In this document: positions 15,935 to 24,849 of the stretch, piece after piece
Layout of the letters: every line of letters starts with the position of its first letter
Numbering within the stretch: position 1 is the stretch's first letter
Source: Chryseosolibacter sp964393795
GTDB lineage: Bacteria; Bacteroidota; Bacteroidia; Cytophagales; Cyclobacteriaceae
Assembly (NCBI GenBank): GCA_964393795.1
Contig: CAYMWA010000003.1
Span: forward strand, 1-64,000
Reading direction: 5' to 3'
Length of the DNA stretch: 64,000 bases
Notes under the pieces: generated by a model
Databases searched by the model: none
The model's input: the letters and a program-made list of their open reading frames with translations, nothing else
Told to the model about the DNA's origin: nothing
Translations under genes and position numbers: made by a program

Positions 15935-18244
15935 ATGAAGTTCAATATCCTTGTCGTCATTGCGTTGATCCTCGCTTCCTGCGATAGCCGGGAAACTGAT
16001 GTCACGCGTCCCGTCGATCCGTGGGCTTTTCGTTCCGTGGTCGACAAGAGGCCGCGTATGCTCACCCTTGCACTTGATACAGCCTGCTACGTGGCGTATG
16101 ACTTGCAGCATGGTGCATTGTACAAGGTGTGGAAAGGAGGAATCCTGCTGGAAGGGACGGTGTACACCGACAAGAAAAATGTCCAACCCACTACTTGGGG
16201 TACAGCGTATTATCAGGATAACCGAAGTGAGAGTCCCTGGCAGGTTTCCGAAGGATCGACTATACTCCCCGTTCGTTTGATCAGCAAAGGTTACTTGTTC
16301 CGCGATAGTCGCGTGACGCTGAACTACCACCTGGTGATGCCTTCCGGCGATACTATCTTCGTGAGCGAAAGTCCGGAGTTCGTGCGCGAGGAGTATACGC
16401 AACGTCCGGGGCTGGAGCGGATCTTTGAAACATCGCATGTCCCTTCCGGCGTCACGGTCCAGGTCATGTCAGGCGATACAACGTATGTGCTGAAGGCGAA
16501 TGGCATAACCAAAACGGTTTCATTTTTTGATCCTTTGCCGAAACAATCGCCTCCCGGCCTGCGCGGCAAGTACGACCATCTCGGCAAATACTGGATAGAA
16601 CGCAGCGATTGCCTGACGTGTCACGAATTCGGTATCGATAACGTGGGGCCTTCCTTTGCGCGCATCGCCAATCGTTATGAGAACAACGCGGCTAGCCGTG
16701 CGTTGCTAACGAAAAGAATTATTGCCGGCGGATCGGGCGTATGGGGCAGTGCCGCTATGACCCCACATCCAGATTTGTCGGAAAAAGATATCCAGGCGAT
16801 GCTCGATTTCGTCTTCACGCTAAAGACGCAGCAAAGTCGGCCCGCGAAAAAGACAGCAACATCTGTAACCCATGAGCCGGCAATGCTAAAGCCTGGCTTC
16901 GGCGCTCCCGTGCAGGGCGTGCATCCCGCCTACGATATTCAAACCCTTCATCCCCGAAACTTCAATCCGCGCGTTGGGGGGCTGGCGTTTCTCCGAGACG
17001 GCGGACTACTTGTCACCACATGGGATTCGGTCGGCGGGGTATATCTTTTCCGCGGTGTGGAAACAGGCGACACAACAAATATTTCGATCAAACGGATTGC
17101 CGCCGGACTGGCCGAGCCGCTCGGTATTGAGGTCGTCGATGGAGAAATTTACGTATTGCAGAAACACGAGCTCACCCACCTCATCGATCACGACAACGAT
17201 GAAGTGATTGACGAGTACCGCGCGGTTTGCAACGCCTGGGGCGTAACGGGCGATTTTCACGAATTCGCCTTTGGACTCGTTTACAAGGAAGGGTACTTCT
17301 ACGCAACGCTTTCGATGGCCATGCGATTGATGGATGGCGAACAGCAGCTTCCTGACAGAGGGCGGACGATCCGCATCGGTGCGGACGGACAATTTGAATG
17401 GGTCAATTACGGATTGCGTACACCCAACGGCATCGGTATCGGCCCTGACCAAGAGCTCTTTGTGACGGACAATCAGGGTCAATGGCTACCGGCCAACAAG
17501 CTTGTTCACGTCAGGGACGGTACTTACAACGGTATGGCTTGGGGTCTTCCGGATACGCTGGCCACGCCACCGCCGATGACACCTCCCGCGATCTGGTTGC
17601 CCGATGGAGAGATCGGCAATTCACCTTCGGAGCCGATACTCATGCAGGATGGTCCCTATAAGGGACAGATGCTCCATGGAGACGTCACGAATGGTGGTAT
17701 TAAACGCGACTACCTTGAAAAAGTGAACGGTGCCTGGCAGGGAGCAGTCTTTCGCTTCAGTCAGGGATTTGAAGCTGGCGTTAACCGGTTGGCCTGGGGG
17801 CCCGATGGCGCACTTTACGTTGGCGGCGTGGGTATGGTCGGGGGTTGGAGCTGGCAGGAGAAGCGCGCCGGACTTCAACGAATGAAGTACAACGGCAAGT
17901 CTGTCTTTGAAATGCTTTCCGTGAAAGCGAAGCCTGCGGGATTTGATATTGTATTTACGGAAGCGCTCGCGCAAGACGAAGTAGCGATCGAAGACTGGCG
18001 CATTCAACAGTGGTGGTATCTTCCTACTGAAAATTATGGAGGACCCAAACTGGATCTCGAAAATCTCAAGCCAACAAAAGTTGAAGTTTCATCCGACCGC
18101 AAAAAGGTCTACCTGGAAATCCCAGGGCTGAAGAAGGAGCATGTCGTCTACTTTCGCTTGCCTGAAGACCTTCGCAGTGCAAGCGGACAATCGCTTTGGG
18201 CGGGTGAAGCATGGTACACGTTGAACCACATCCCTACACAATAA
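15935..18244 (+). CDS. lipoprotein with cytochrome c and beta-propeller (sorbosone-dehydrogenase-like) domains
   Basis: A 769-residue protein with a lipoprotein signal (ALILASCDS). Residues about 30-195 are a domain common in these large cytochromes. A class I cytochrome c follows at about 215-300: haem motif CLTCH and axial Met in SAAMTPHPDLSE. Residues about 330-650 form a six-bladed propeller of the glucose/sorbosone dehydrogenase or NHL type (GGLAFLRDGGLLVTTWDSVGG, NGIGIGPDQELFVTDNQG, NRLAWGPDGALYVGG). It should oxidise a sugar or polyol in the periplasm and pass electrons on through its haem, but the substrate is unknown. PQQ dependence is possible and not shown by the sequence. Confidence 0.78.
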   Translation: MKFNILVVIALILASCDSRETDVTRPVDPWAFRSVVDKRPRMLTLALDTACYVAYDLQHGALYKVWKGGILLEGTVYTDKKNVQPTTWGTAYYQDNRSESPWQVSEGSTILPVRLISKGYLFRDSRVTLNYHLVMPSGDTIFVSESPEFVREEYTQRPGLERIFETSHVPSGVTVQVMSGDTTYVLKANGITKTVSFFDPLPKQSPPGLRGKYDHLGKYWIERSDCLTCHEFGIDNVGPSFARIANRYENNAASRALLTKRIIAGGSGVWGSAAMTPHPDLSEKDIQAMLDFVFTLKTQQSRPAKKTATSVTHEPAMLKPGFGAPVQGVHPAYDIQTLHPRNFNPRVGGLAFLRDGGLLVTTWDSVGGVYLFRGVETGDTTNISIKRIAAGLAEPLGIEVVDGEIYVLQKHELTHLIDHDNDEVIDEYRAVCNAWGVTGDFHEFAFGLVYKEGYFYATLSMAMRLMDGEQQLPDRGRTIRIGADGQFEWVNYGLRTPNGIGIGPDQELFVTDNQGQWLPANKLVHVRDGTYNGMAWGLPDTLATPPPMTPPAIWLPDGEIGNSPSEPILMQDGPYKGQMLHGDVTNGGIKRDYLEKVNGAWQGAVFRFSQGFEAGVNRLAWGPDGALYVGGVGMVGGWSWQEKRAGLQRMKYNGKSVFEMLSVKAKPAGFDIVFTEALAQDEVAIEDWRIQQWWYLPTENYGGPKLDLENLKPTKVEVSSDRKKVYLEIPGLKKEHVVYFRLPEDLRSASGQSLWAGEAWYTLNHIPTQ

Positions 18245-18248
18245 GAGT

Positions 18249-18279
18249 GTGCAGTGCTTATCGTTTCAGCACATTGCAC
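18249..18279. terminator. bidirectional hairpin between convergent genes
   Basis: GTGCAGTGCT (18249-18258) pairs with AGCACATTGCAC (18268-18279), apart from a two-base bulge. It fills the 35-base gap between two converging genes, the expected place for a shared terminator. No strong T-tract on either side. Confidence 0.55.
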
Positions 18280-18954
18280 TTATTCGGATTGAGTCACTTT
18301 AACTTTGTGCATATAAATCCCAATAGCAAACAGCAGATTCTTGATGATGTTGTTGATGTTGTGTGAACTCCATATGAGTGCGCTCGTTTCCGGGTCCAGC
18401 CGGGTCAATATATAGTTGCCCATCACGAACAAGAACAGGTTCAGGCAGAAGTAGATCATGACGCCGATGTTGATCCAGATAAGGCTGAATCCGTAGAAGG
18501 CGGGGCTGGAGATCGTGCTGATCGAGTAAAAGAAGTACGAGATGCTGTAGATGATCATGATGACCGCTGTAATCACCCACATCAGCGTTTGATACTCCGT
18601 GATGCCCTGAACATATAGCGAGATAAGTACAAAGGAAACAAGATAGGTCACCGATCCGGCGATAAGGACCAGCCGATGAACCTTCTCTACCAACACCTCA
18701 TAGTAGAACCATGACAACAGAACAAAAAGTACGATATAGTAGACGTTAAGCAACAGGACCGTGGGCGTACCGCTTTGCAAAAGCATGAATCCGGTTGCGT
18801 CAGCGAGTGCCGAAAGGATGAGGAGCAAGCCAATTACATGGATCTGACGCGAGGCATAACGGGCACGAAAGAGATACGCCAACAATGGCAACGCCACCGA
18901 AAGGTTGGATGCTACTCTGATAATGCCTGGAATGTGCTGCGCTTCCATCTTCAA
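18280..18954 (-). CDS. integral membrane protein of unknown function
   Basis: A 224-residue protein with about seven hydrophobic segments (for example LSVALPLLAYLF, VLLLNVYYIVLFVLLSWFYY, VITAVIMIIYSISYFFY, INIGVMIYFCLNLFLFVM) and a short basic C-terminus. No catalytic motif seen. The spacing of the helices and short loops recall the 7TM-type membrane proteins of Bacteroidota that precede histidine kinases, but no kinase is nearby. It lies just downstream of a lipoprotein gene on the same strand (9-base gap), so the two are likely co-transcribed. Confidence 0.7.
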   Translation of the reverse strand: MKMEAQHIPGIIRVASNLSVALPLLAYLFRARYASRQIHVIGLLLILSALADATGFMLLQSGTPTVLLLNVYYIVLFVLLSWFYYEVLVEKVHRLVLIAGSVTYLVSFVLISLYVQGITEYQTLMWVITAVIMIIYSISYFFYSISTISSPAFYGFSLIWINIGVMIYFCLNLFLFVMGNYILTRLDPETSALIWSSHNINNIIKNLLFAIGIYMHKVKVTQSE

Positions 18955-18963
18955 GCGATGTCC

Positions 18964-19650
18964 TTAATTGACGGCACAGGGTGGACACGGATTCGATGCA
19001 TCGTACACAGTTCCCGGCTCGTCATCGGTAGCTGTTCGTCCTGAAGAACTGAACAGGTCATTGCTTATGACAAGTAAAAGTTGCGGCTTCAGATTCAATA
19101 TATTGATGGCAGGTTCGATATCAATTGTATCAAAGTACGGAAGTGCGCGCATGTCATCAAAGATGTTTTTGCCAAAGAAATGAAACCAGATTTCATTCGG
19201 ATGTGCTGCGCGGTACCGCTGGGCCCAGACCTTCGCAACCTCGAAGTCTATCGGGCTATCCGTATTGCCGTCGATGAGTATTCTCCCCGAGGCTGACGTC
19301 CCCAAGTCAAGCGACTCATCCACCGGGATGGCAATAATGTGTTTGTCACCACTATCATCAATGGCATAGTGGAAGGCGACGCCTACCGATGTCGTTGTAG
19401 ATGCGAGGAGACTGTTCAGGTGGTTGCCTGATAGTTGATAGTCCTGGATAAGCCCTAGTCTCGCCTGATCAGGCTGGTCCTTTTCGTAAAAGGCGATCCA
19501 CTCCATTCCTGTCTCATAGGGTATTTTTTCCCCAATTGTTTTATATACGTCCTTTTCCGAGATCGGCCTGTTCAGGTCGTCTTTTCCATTTTGGCAGGAA
19601 AAGGCTGACAGCGCCACGGTGAGGATAACAAAAAATGCAATGCGGTTCAT
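18964..19650 (-). CDS. putative lipoprotein, unknown function
   Basis: A 228-residue protein with a signal peptide and lipobox (VALSAFSCQNG, Cys near residue 19). The body has no motif I recognise; it carries PFDTIDIE-like and FHFFGKN segments and ends in a cysteine pair motif NPCPPCAVN, a CxxC that could bind metal or take part in thiol exchange. Start ATG 19650 fits the signal peptide. It is the first gene of a two-gene unit with the downstream membrane protein. Confidence 0.65.
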   Translation of the reverse strand: MNRIAFFVILTVALSAFSCQNGKDDLNRPISEKDVYKTIGEKIPYETGMEWIAFYEKDQPDQARLGLIQDYQLSGNHLNSLLASTTTSVGVAFHYAIDDSGDKHIIAIPVDESLDLGTSASGRILIDGNTDSPIDFEVAKVWAQRYRAAHPNEIWFHFFGKNIFDDMRALPYFDTIDIEPAINILNLKPQLLLVISNDLFSSSGRTATDDEPGTVYDASNPCPPCAVN

Positions 19651-20098
19651 GATATTCGGTTTGATTTGGCGATTGATTGAGATTCATGCATGCCGCCTCA
19701 AAATTCTGCTACAGACGCTGAAACGGAATCTTTGGCGGCTGTAGTCAGTCGAGAGCAGGCCTGATTGTGGTGTTTTATATGAAGACTTCAAATGTATTGA
19801 TAGACTGCGCAAAGGTCGTGCTGTGAAGATTCGTGTTTCACTGAATAGATGATCTTGCGGTTACGATGGTAACCCGGTCACAGCTAGGGTATAGGGCTTA
19901 AAAAAACCATGCCAGCGGCTGTTGGGATACCGCGGTCGGGTCACAGCAGACGCCCGCAGGACGCTATTTTGGTCATCGCGATCGTGCGATCGATCACCCG
20001 ACAGGCACATAAATTGTTTGCTGTAGCGCTGGCGAACTCTTTGGCATTAAGGGCATTCGATCGTTGATAAGATCATTAAAATAAAACGACATCGGGTT
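19651..20098. other. divergent intergenic region, no gene seen
   Basis: 448 bases between divergent genes. No ORF with coding character. It has two copies of a GGTCACAGC-type word near 19876 and 19939 and a cluster of CGATCG words at 19978-19993. It should hold promoters for both sides; none could be assigned with confidence. Confidence 0.5.
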
Positions 20099-21124
20099 AT
20101 GGACGACTTACGTGGAGAAGGAAATGAGCATACAACGTACAAGAAGAGAGTAGTGGTCGTTACCGGTGCCTCCGCTGGTCTGGGCAGGGCCATTGTTCGT
20201 GAGTTCGCAAACAAAGGCGCCGATGTGGCGCTGATCGCTCGTGGTATCGAGGGGCTTGAAGGTGCTAAAAGAGAAGTGGAGGCGGCAGGAGGAAGAGCGC
20301 TTATTTTTCCGGTCGATGTGTCGGATGCTGCAGCCGTGGAAAATGCCGCGGAAGAAACGGAACGACAGCTTGGTCCAATTGACGTGTGGGTGAACAATGC
20401 GATGAACAGCGTTTTTTCTCCCGTGAAGAAAATGACGCCTGATGACTACAAGCGTGTCACGGAGGTCACCTATCTAGGACAAGTCTACGGTGCACTCAGT
20501 GCACTTAAGCGCATGATGCCACGCGACCGTGGTACCATCATTTTCGTCGGGTCAGCACTCGCGTATCGCGGTATCCCTTTACAGTCTGCCTACTGCGCAT
20601 CGAAACATGCGATAGAGGGTTTTTTTGACTCGCTTCGAACGGAGTTACTGCACGACAACAGCAATGTGAATATTTCGATGGTGCAGCTTCCGGCAATGAA
20701 TACAACACAGTTTGAGTTTGTGAAAAGCCGTCTGCCAAACAAGCCGCGGCCGATGGGAACCATTTATCAGCCGGAGATCGCCGCAGGCGTTATTGAACAT
20801 GCTTCACGCCACCATCGGCGGGAATACTATGTCGGATGGCCTACGGTGAAAGCGATTATCGGAAACAAGATCGCTCCGTGGTATGCTGACTGGGTACTAT
20901 CACGCAATGGAATAGAAGGCCAGATGACATCTGAACCTGAGGACCCTCAAAGAAAAGACAATCTCTATGCGCCGCTACCAGGCGATCACGGCGCACACGG
21001 GAACTTTGACGACATGTCGAAGGACTTCAGCCTCACGACCTGGGCGTCACTTCACAAAGGTCTTGTTGCTGCATCGTTGCTCGTGTTTGCCGGAGTGGCC
21101 TTCATCACTAACAAGGCATTGTAA
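20099..21124 (+). CDS. SDR-family oxidoreductase with C-terminal membrane segment
   Basis: A 341-residue short-chain dehydrogenase. The cofactor motif is TGASAGLGRAIVREF with DVADVALIAR after it; NNAMNSVF corresponds to the NNAG motif and the active site is Ser (VGSALAYRG) with YCASKHA (Tyr-x-x-x-Lys). Residues about 318-338 (LVAASLLVFAGVAFITNKAL) are hydrophobic and would anchor it to a membrane. Length and tail match the SDR group usually found in stress-response clusters. Substrate unknown. First gene of a four-gene plus-strand group ending with the SPW protein. Confidence 0.82.
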   Translation: MDDLRGEGNEHTTYKKRVVVVTGASAGLGRAIVREFANKGADVALIARGIEGLEGAKREVEAAGGRALIFPVDVSDAAAVENAAEETERQLGPIDVWVNNAMNSVFSPVKKMTPDDYKRVTEVTYLGQVYGALSALKRMMPRDRGTIIFVGSALAYRGIPLQSAYCASKHAIEGFFDSLRTELLHDNSNVNISMVQLPAMNTTQFEFVKSRLPNKPRPMGTIYQPEIAAGVIEHASRHHRREYYVGWPTVKAIIGNKIAPWYADWVLSRNGIEGQMTSEPEDPQRKDNLYAPLPGDHGAHGNFDDMSKDFSLTTWASLHKGLVAASLLVFAGVAFITNKAL

Positions 21125-21157
21125 GATTGTCGCAATACCACACTAACGAAAAAATCT

Positions 21158-21790
21158 ATGGGCATAAAAGAAAAAGCGGCCGCGGCTGCGGACCGGGTAC
21201 GGGAAGAAATAAAAGTACTGACCGGAGACAAAAGTAAAGACAAGCAATATGAAAGCAACCGCCAGTTTAGCGACGAAGCGTCTGCAAAGACTGAGTTTGA
21301 CAAGAGCAAGAAGAGGCTATTTGATGTGAACCGCTGGAGCAACATCCCTGGCGCCGCCAACGCTAAATTTCAACTGTACACCGAGCAAGGCGAACCACTT
21401 GACAGGTCGAACGTTCAGCGCGGCGACTTCATCATGATCGACCTTCCCGGTCCGCTACCATCGTACTGGGTTCGGATAAACGAGATTTCAGATGAAGAGA
21501 ATGCCGCACAGTTTACGGTGCAGCCCGTTCACAATCCCACTGAACGTGACGACAAAGTGGCGACCGATCATTTTTTTCAGGATCGCGCACGAAGTGTTTT
21601 CAGAGTGGAGCGGAAAGGTACGTCACTTGTCGCCATGGAAATTGGAAAGAATGAGGCCATCAACAACAAGAAGCATGAAGCCGGGGATAAGGCGGTAACG
21701 AACACGCTCGTGTCGCAAGGTGGTTGGGCAATGTTTCAAAAATATCAGTGGAAGAACTTAACGGACTACCTCATTGGTGAGAAGGATTGA
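21158..21790 (+). CDS. conserved hypothetical protein in SDR-VKOR-SPW cluster
   Basis: A 210-residue soluble protein without signal peptide. The first 60 residues are highly charged and rich in Ala, Lys and Glu, likely helical and disordered. Residues 65-205 look like an alpha/beta or beta domain with RGDFIMIDLPGPLPSYWVRINEI and FTVQPVHNPTERDD. No family recognised. It is 33 bases after the SDR and abuts the VKOR-like gene, so it probably belongs to the same envelope or stress operon. Confidence 0.6.
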   Translation: MGIKEKAAAAADRVREEIKVLTGDKSKDKQYESNRQFSDEASAKTEFDKSKKRLFDVNRWSNIPGAANAKFQLYTEQGEPLDRSNVQRGDFIMIDLPGPLPSYWVRINEISDEENAAQFTVQPVHNPTERDDKVATDHFFQDRARSVFRVERKGTSLVAMEIGKNEAINNKKHEAGDKAVTNTLVSQGGWAMFQKYQWKNLTDYLIGEKD

Positions 21791-21791
21791 A

Positions 21792-22355
21792 GTGAACAGC
21801 GGTGACAGCGGCATACCACCAGGGTGGAACTACAATCCGGCCGAATGGAGTCAACGGATTCCGATAATCGTTCTGGCTGTGATCGGTTTTGCAATCGCCG
21901 GCTATCTTGCGCTTTATCAGTTTCGCTTTCTCTCTGATGTATGGGAACCGTTCTTCGGAAACGGGAGTGTACGCGTGCTTAATTCCCCGGTTTCGAAAGT
22001 GCTGCCCATTCCCGATGCTGCTCTCGGCGCGTTGGGTTATGTTGCCGACGCCGTAGCGGGTGCGATCGGCGGACGCAAACGCTGGAAGACCATGCCCTGG
22101 ATTGTGGTTCTTTTCGGACTAGCCGTAGGTCCGTTGGGCTTTGTGAGCGTAATGCTTGTCATCTTCCAACCCGTGCTGTTTGACGCGTGGTGTACGTTGT
22201 GCCTGACAACAGCCGTCATATCGGTCGTGATGATCGGCCCGGCGATGGACGAGGTGCTGGCGAGCTTGCAATATCTGAAGCGCGTGAAGGAATCGGGCCA
22301 CTCCCTGTGGCGAGGGTTCTGGGGATACAGGGACGTAACTGAAAAAGTAAAGTGA
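21792..22355 (+). CDS. vitamin K epoxide reductase-like membrane protein lacking loop cysteines
   Basis: A 187-residue membrane protein with about four to five helices. The active-site CxxC (WCTLC near residue 138) sits in the last conserved helices, and IPDAALGALGYVADAVAGA resembles the VKOR IPLALLGLLGY region. Normal VKOR proteins also have a cysteine pair in the loop before that region; here it reads NGSVRVLNSPVSKVLP with no cysteine. The protein may therefore do a reduced reaction or pair with another thiol protein. GTG 21792 is chosen, with an AAGG box five bases upstream; an earlier GTG at 21777 would overlap the previous gene. Confidence 0.75.
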   Translation: MNSGDSGIPPGWNYNPAEWSQRIPIIVLAVIGFAIAGYLALYQFRFLSDVWEPFFGNGSVRVLNSPVSKVLPIPDAALGALGYVADAVAGAIGGRKRWKTMPWIVVLFGLAVGPLGFVSVMLVIFQPVLFDAWCTLCLTTAVISVVMIGPAMDEVLASLQYLKRVKESGHSLWRGFWGYRDVTEKVK

Positions 22356-22356
22356 G

Positions 22357-22752
22357 ATGTGGTCACAGGCAGCAATGGCAATGATCGGTATTTGGCTCAT
22401 GACTGTTCCCGGCGTATGGGATCTTGGAAAACCGGTGGCAAACAATCATCACATAGTCGGGCCGTTGATGGTGACATTTTCCGTCGTCGCGATATGGGAG
22501 TGCACGCGCAACGTCCGATGGCTCAATGCGCCTCTTGCCGCATGGTTGCTTGTTGCGCCGTGGATCCTGCCCTATGAACATCTCGCAGCGCTCGTCAACA
22601 ACTATGCCGTCGCTGTCTGCGTGCTTTTGCTGTGCATAGTAAAACCCAAAAGAGAAAATCACTTCGGCGGAGGCTGGCCCGCGGTCTGGCAATCCGGCGC
22701 ACCCCATTCACGCCTTGCCGGAAATCCGCGACGCATTCCGGTTAAGAGATAG
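22357..22752 (+). CDS. SPW-repeat membrane protein
   Basis: A 131-residue membrane protein with a four-helix layout and two internal repeats (IGIWLMTVPGVWD and AAWLLVAPWILPYE) that fit the SPW family, named for its Ser-Pro-Trp-like motif. It starts one base after the VKOR-like stop codon, so it is translationally linked. The C-terminal 25 residues are Gly/Pro/Arg-rich and probably disordered. Function unknown; such genes are often beside VKOR-like and SDR genes. Confidence 0.72.
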   Translation: MWSQAAMAMIGIWLMTVPGVWDLGKPVANNHHIVGPLMVTFSVVAIWECTRNVRWLNAPLAAWLLVAPWILPYEHLAALVNNYAVAVCVLLLCIVKPKRENHFGGGWPAVWQSGAPHSRLAGNPRRIPVKR

Positions 22753-23485
22753 CAGCGCGCAGCCCAAGATGGTCGGATAACCGCGCCGCGCTGTCAACAG
22801 GAGGATAAATGATATCAATGCTGTTCAGGCGCGACGACAACGCCGATGATGCCCAGAAGTAGTCAATGCGCATCGTTGGACGATCAGCTTCGAAAGTAAA
22901 TCCTTCTTCGTCTCCTTTCAGCATGCGCCAGGCGTCAACAAATCCGGCATCGCGCAATGGCTGAAATGCAGTGCTTTCGGGAGGCGTGTTGAGATCGCCA
23001 GCCAGCAACGCTGCCGCATTTCCTTTTTTCATCAGCGCGACGGCCTCTTCTACATTTTCCATTGCCTGTTCAGGTACCCACGAGAAGTGACCATTATAGA
23101 TATCCAGTTTCCCTCCGGGTGCATCAAACGTCGTTTTGAGAAGCACGCGATGATTCGGGTCGTCGAGTCCGGATCTGCGATTGAGTGCTGTGAACGTACT
23201 TTCAATCATCGGCAACTTCGATATGATGGCGCTACCTTGTGCAACGCCGCTCTCGGCGCGTTGGGCTTCAACGAAGTAGTGTGCGTCATAACCACTTAAT
23301 TCCTCGCAAAGTTGCAGTGCCTGATCTTTTCCGTCGTAGAGATCCACATGTTTTGCCACGGCCTGAAGCACGACAATGTGAGGATGTTTCGCGCTAAGGA
23401 CATTGCTGATCAATTTCTTACGGACCTCCCAGGAACCGTGCTTGTCGAAATAGTAGTTGAGGTTGAGTGTGACGATGGTGAGCAT
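22742..23485 (-). CDS. endonuclease/exonuclease/phosphatase-family hydrolase
   Basis: A 247-residue metal-dependent hydrolase of the DNase I-like superfamily. Motifs: MLTIVTLNLNYYFD at the N-terminus, an IVVLQAV equivalent of the usual LQE, YNGHFSWV, LLAGDLNTPP (metal and catalytic Asp-Asn) and SDHLGLRA at the end. Start ATG 23485 is chosen because it opens directly on the family's first strand; an upstream in-frame ATG adds 65 residues with no family match. The glutamate of the usual QE motif is Ala here. Its 3' end overlaps the SPW gene tail to tail by 11 bases. Confidence 0.78.
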   Translation of the reverse strand: MLTIVTLNLNYYFDKHGSWEVRKKLISNVLSAKHPHIVVLQAVAKHVDLYDGKDQALQLCEELSGYDAHYFVEAQRAESGVAQGSAIISKLPMIESTFTALNRRSGLDDPNHRVLLKTTFDAPGGKLDIYNGHFSWVPEQAMENVEEAVALMKKGNAAALLAGDLNTPPESTAFQPLRDAGFVDAWRMLKGDEEGFTFEADRPTMRIDYFWASSALSSRLNSIDIIYPPVDSAARLSDHLGLRAAIS

Positions 23486-23687
23486 GCTGAAAGTTTGGAG
23501 TACGATTGACAAAACACATGCCTTGCAGCGGTAGTGATCTGGTAAACGAGAACTTATCCGTTGGATCCTGCGGAGAAGCGAAGCATTCCGAGTTGTGGCT
23601 ACTATGCCGGACAGACAGCGTCCATAAGTGAGGGGCACGAATTTTTTAAGCTGAAAAGCATCTCCTGATCGTGTTTTCATTATCCAG

Positions 23688-24812
23688 ATGAATCAATCGG
23701 CGCAAGTAGAAAGTGTAAGCAAAATTTGTGTTTTGAGGACGGGCGGACTCGGCGACCTGATCGTTGCACTTCCGGCGTTCAACGCGCTCCGCGAGACCTA
23801 TCCCTTCGCCGAAATAGTGTTGCTCGGTGTGCCGTGGCAACAAGGTTTTGTTGTCAAGGGAAGAACGCCGATCGACAGGGTTGTCGTGGTGCCAGCCCTC
23901 ACAGGCATCCGCAATAGGGATAGTGACGAGACGATTGACGAAGAATCGTTCTTTCGTCAGATGCAACAAGAATCCTTTGATATCGCGATAAGCTTTCAGG
24001 GAAGAGGAATTGCGGCGAATCCTTTTATCAGGCGAATAGGGGCGAGACTTACGGTGGGCACAACTTCGGAAGAAGCGGAGGCGCTTGATCGCTCGATTCC
24101 CTACTACTATTATCAGCATGAAGTGTTGCGCTGTCTGGAAATTGTAAAGCTCATCGGTGCCAAGACTCCGGACATCGAACCGCGTCTGCGCGTGCTCGCA
24201 GCAGATGAAGCAGAAATCGGACACCTCGACTTTCTTTTCAATGGAAAGCCCTTTGTACTTCTAAATCCCATGGCCATGGATCTCCGGCGAATGTGGCCGC
24301 TGGAAAATTACATCGCGGTAGCTGAGGCCTTGCATAAGTCGGGTATTGAGTGCGTTATCAGCGGCGCGCCAGGGGACAGCGACGCCATCGAAGCGCTCGT
24401 TGAAAAAATGCCCTGTCCGGTACAGAACGCTTGCGGCGTAAGCCTGGGCGGACTAGCGGCACTAATGCGACGTGCATTGCTTTTTATTTCGCCTGATACG
24501 GGACCGCTGCACCTTGCACAGGCAGTACAATGCCCCAGCATTGGCATCTACTGGGCACCGAACATGATCAACTGGGGCAGCCTCAGCCGTAGTATTCATC
24601 GGCCGGTTATTAGCTGGAAACTTGAATGTCCGCTTTGTGGAATTGTTCCAAATGACCCGTATCCGTTTGCGCCGAAGACCATCTGCGCCCACGAGGTTTC
24701 CTTTGTACGCGATGTGACACCTGAACAGGTGTTGAAAGCGTCGCGCGAATTGCTTGCGGCGCAGAGAACGAAAAACGAATTGACCAGCACACAGAACGCG
24801 ACAGAATATTGA
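23688..24812 (+). CDS. glycosyltransferase family 9 protein
   Basis: A 374-residue heptosyltransferase-like GT9 enzyme of the GT-B fold. Family features: ICVLRTGGLGDLIVALPAFNALR at the N-terminus, FVLLNPMAMDLRRMWPLENYIAVAEAL for the second Rossmann half, and FISPDTGPLHLAQAVQCPSIGIYW for the donor-sugar site. It probably adds a heptose-like sugar to lipopolysaccharide or another surface glycan. Co-directional with the next glycosyltransferase 37 bases downstream. Confidence 0.85.
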   Translation: MNQSAQVESVSKICVLRTGGLGDLIVALPAFNALRETYPFAEIVLLGVPWQQGFVVKGRTPIDRVVVVPALTGIRNRDSDETIDEESFFRQMQQESFDIAISFQGRGIAANPFIRRIGARLTVGTTSEEAEALDRSIPYYYYQHEVLRCLEIVKLIGAKTPDIEPRLRVLAADEAEIGHLDFLFNGKPFVLLNPMAMDLRRMWPLENYIAVAEALHKSGIECVISGAPGDSDAIEALVEKMPCPVQNACGVSLGGLAALMRRALLFISPDTGPLHLAQAVQCPSIGIYWAPNMINWGSLSRSIHRPVISWKLECPLCGIVPNDPYPFAPKTICAHEVSFVRDVTPEQVLKASRELLAAQRTKNELTSTQNATEY

Positions 24813-24849
24813 TGAAGTATGTTCTGGACAACTATAACCCATAGCTACC

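Noticed and set aside
19651..20098. tRNA or small RNA gene in the 448-base divergent gap.
   Set aside because: No cloverleaf or clear conserved stem could be found by eye; the CGATCG cluster is not enough.
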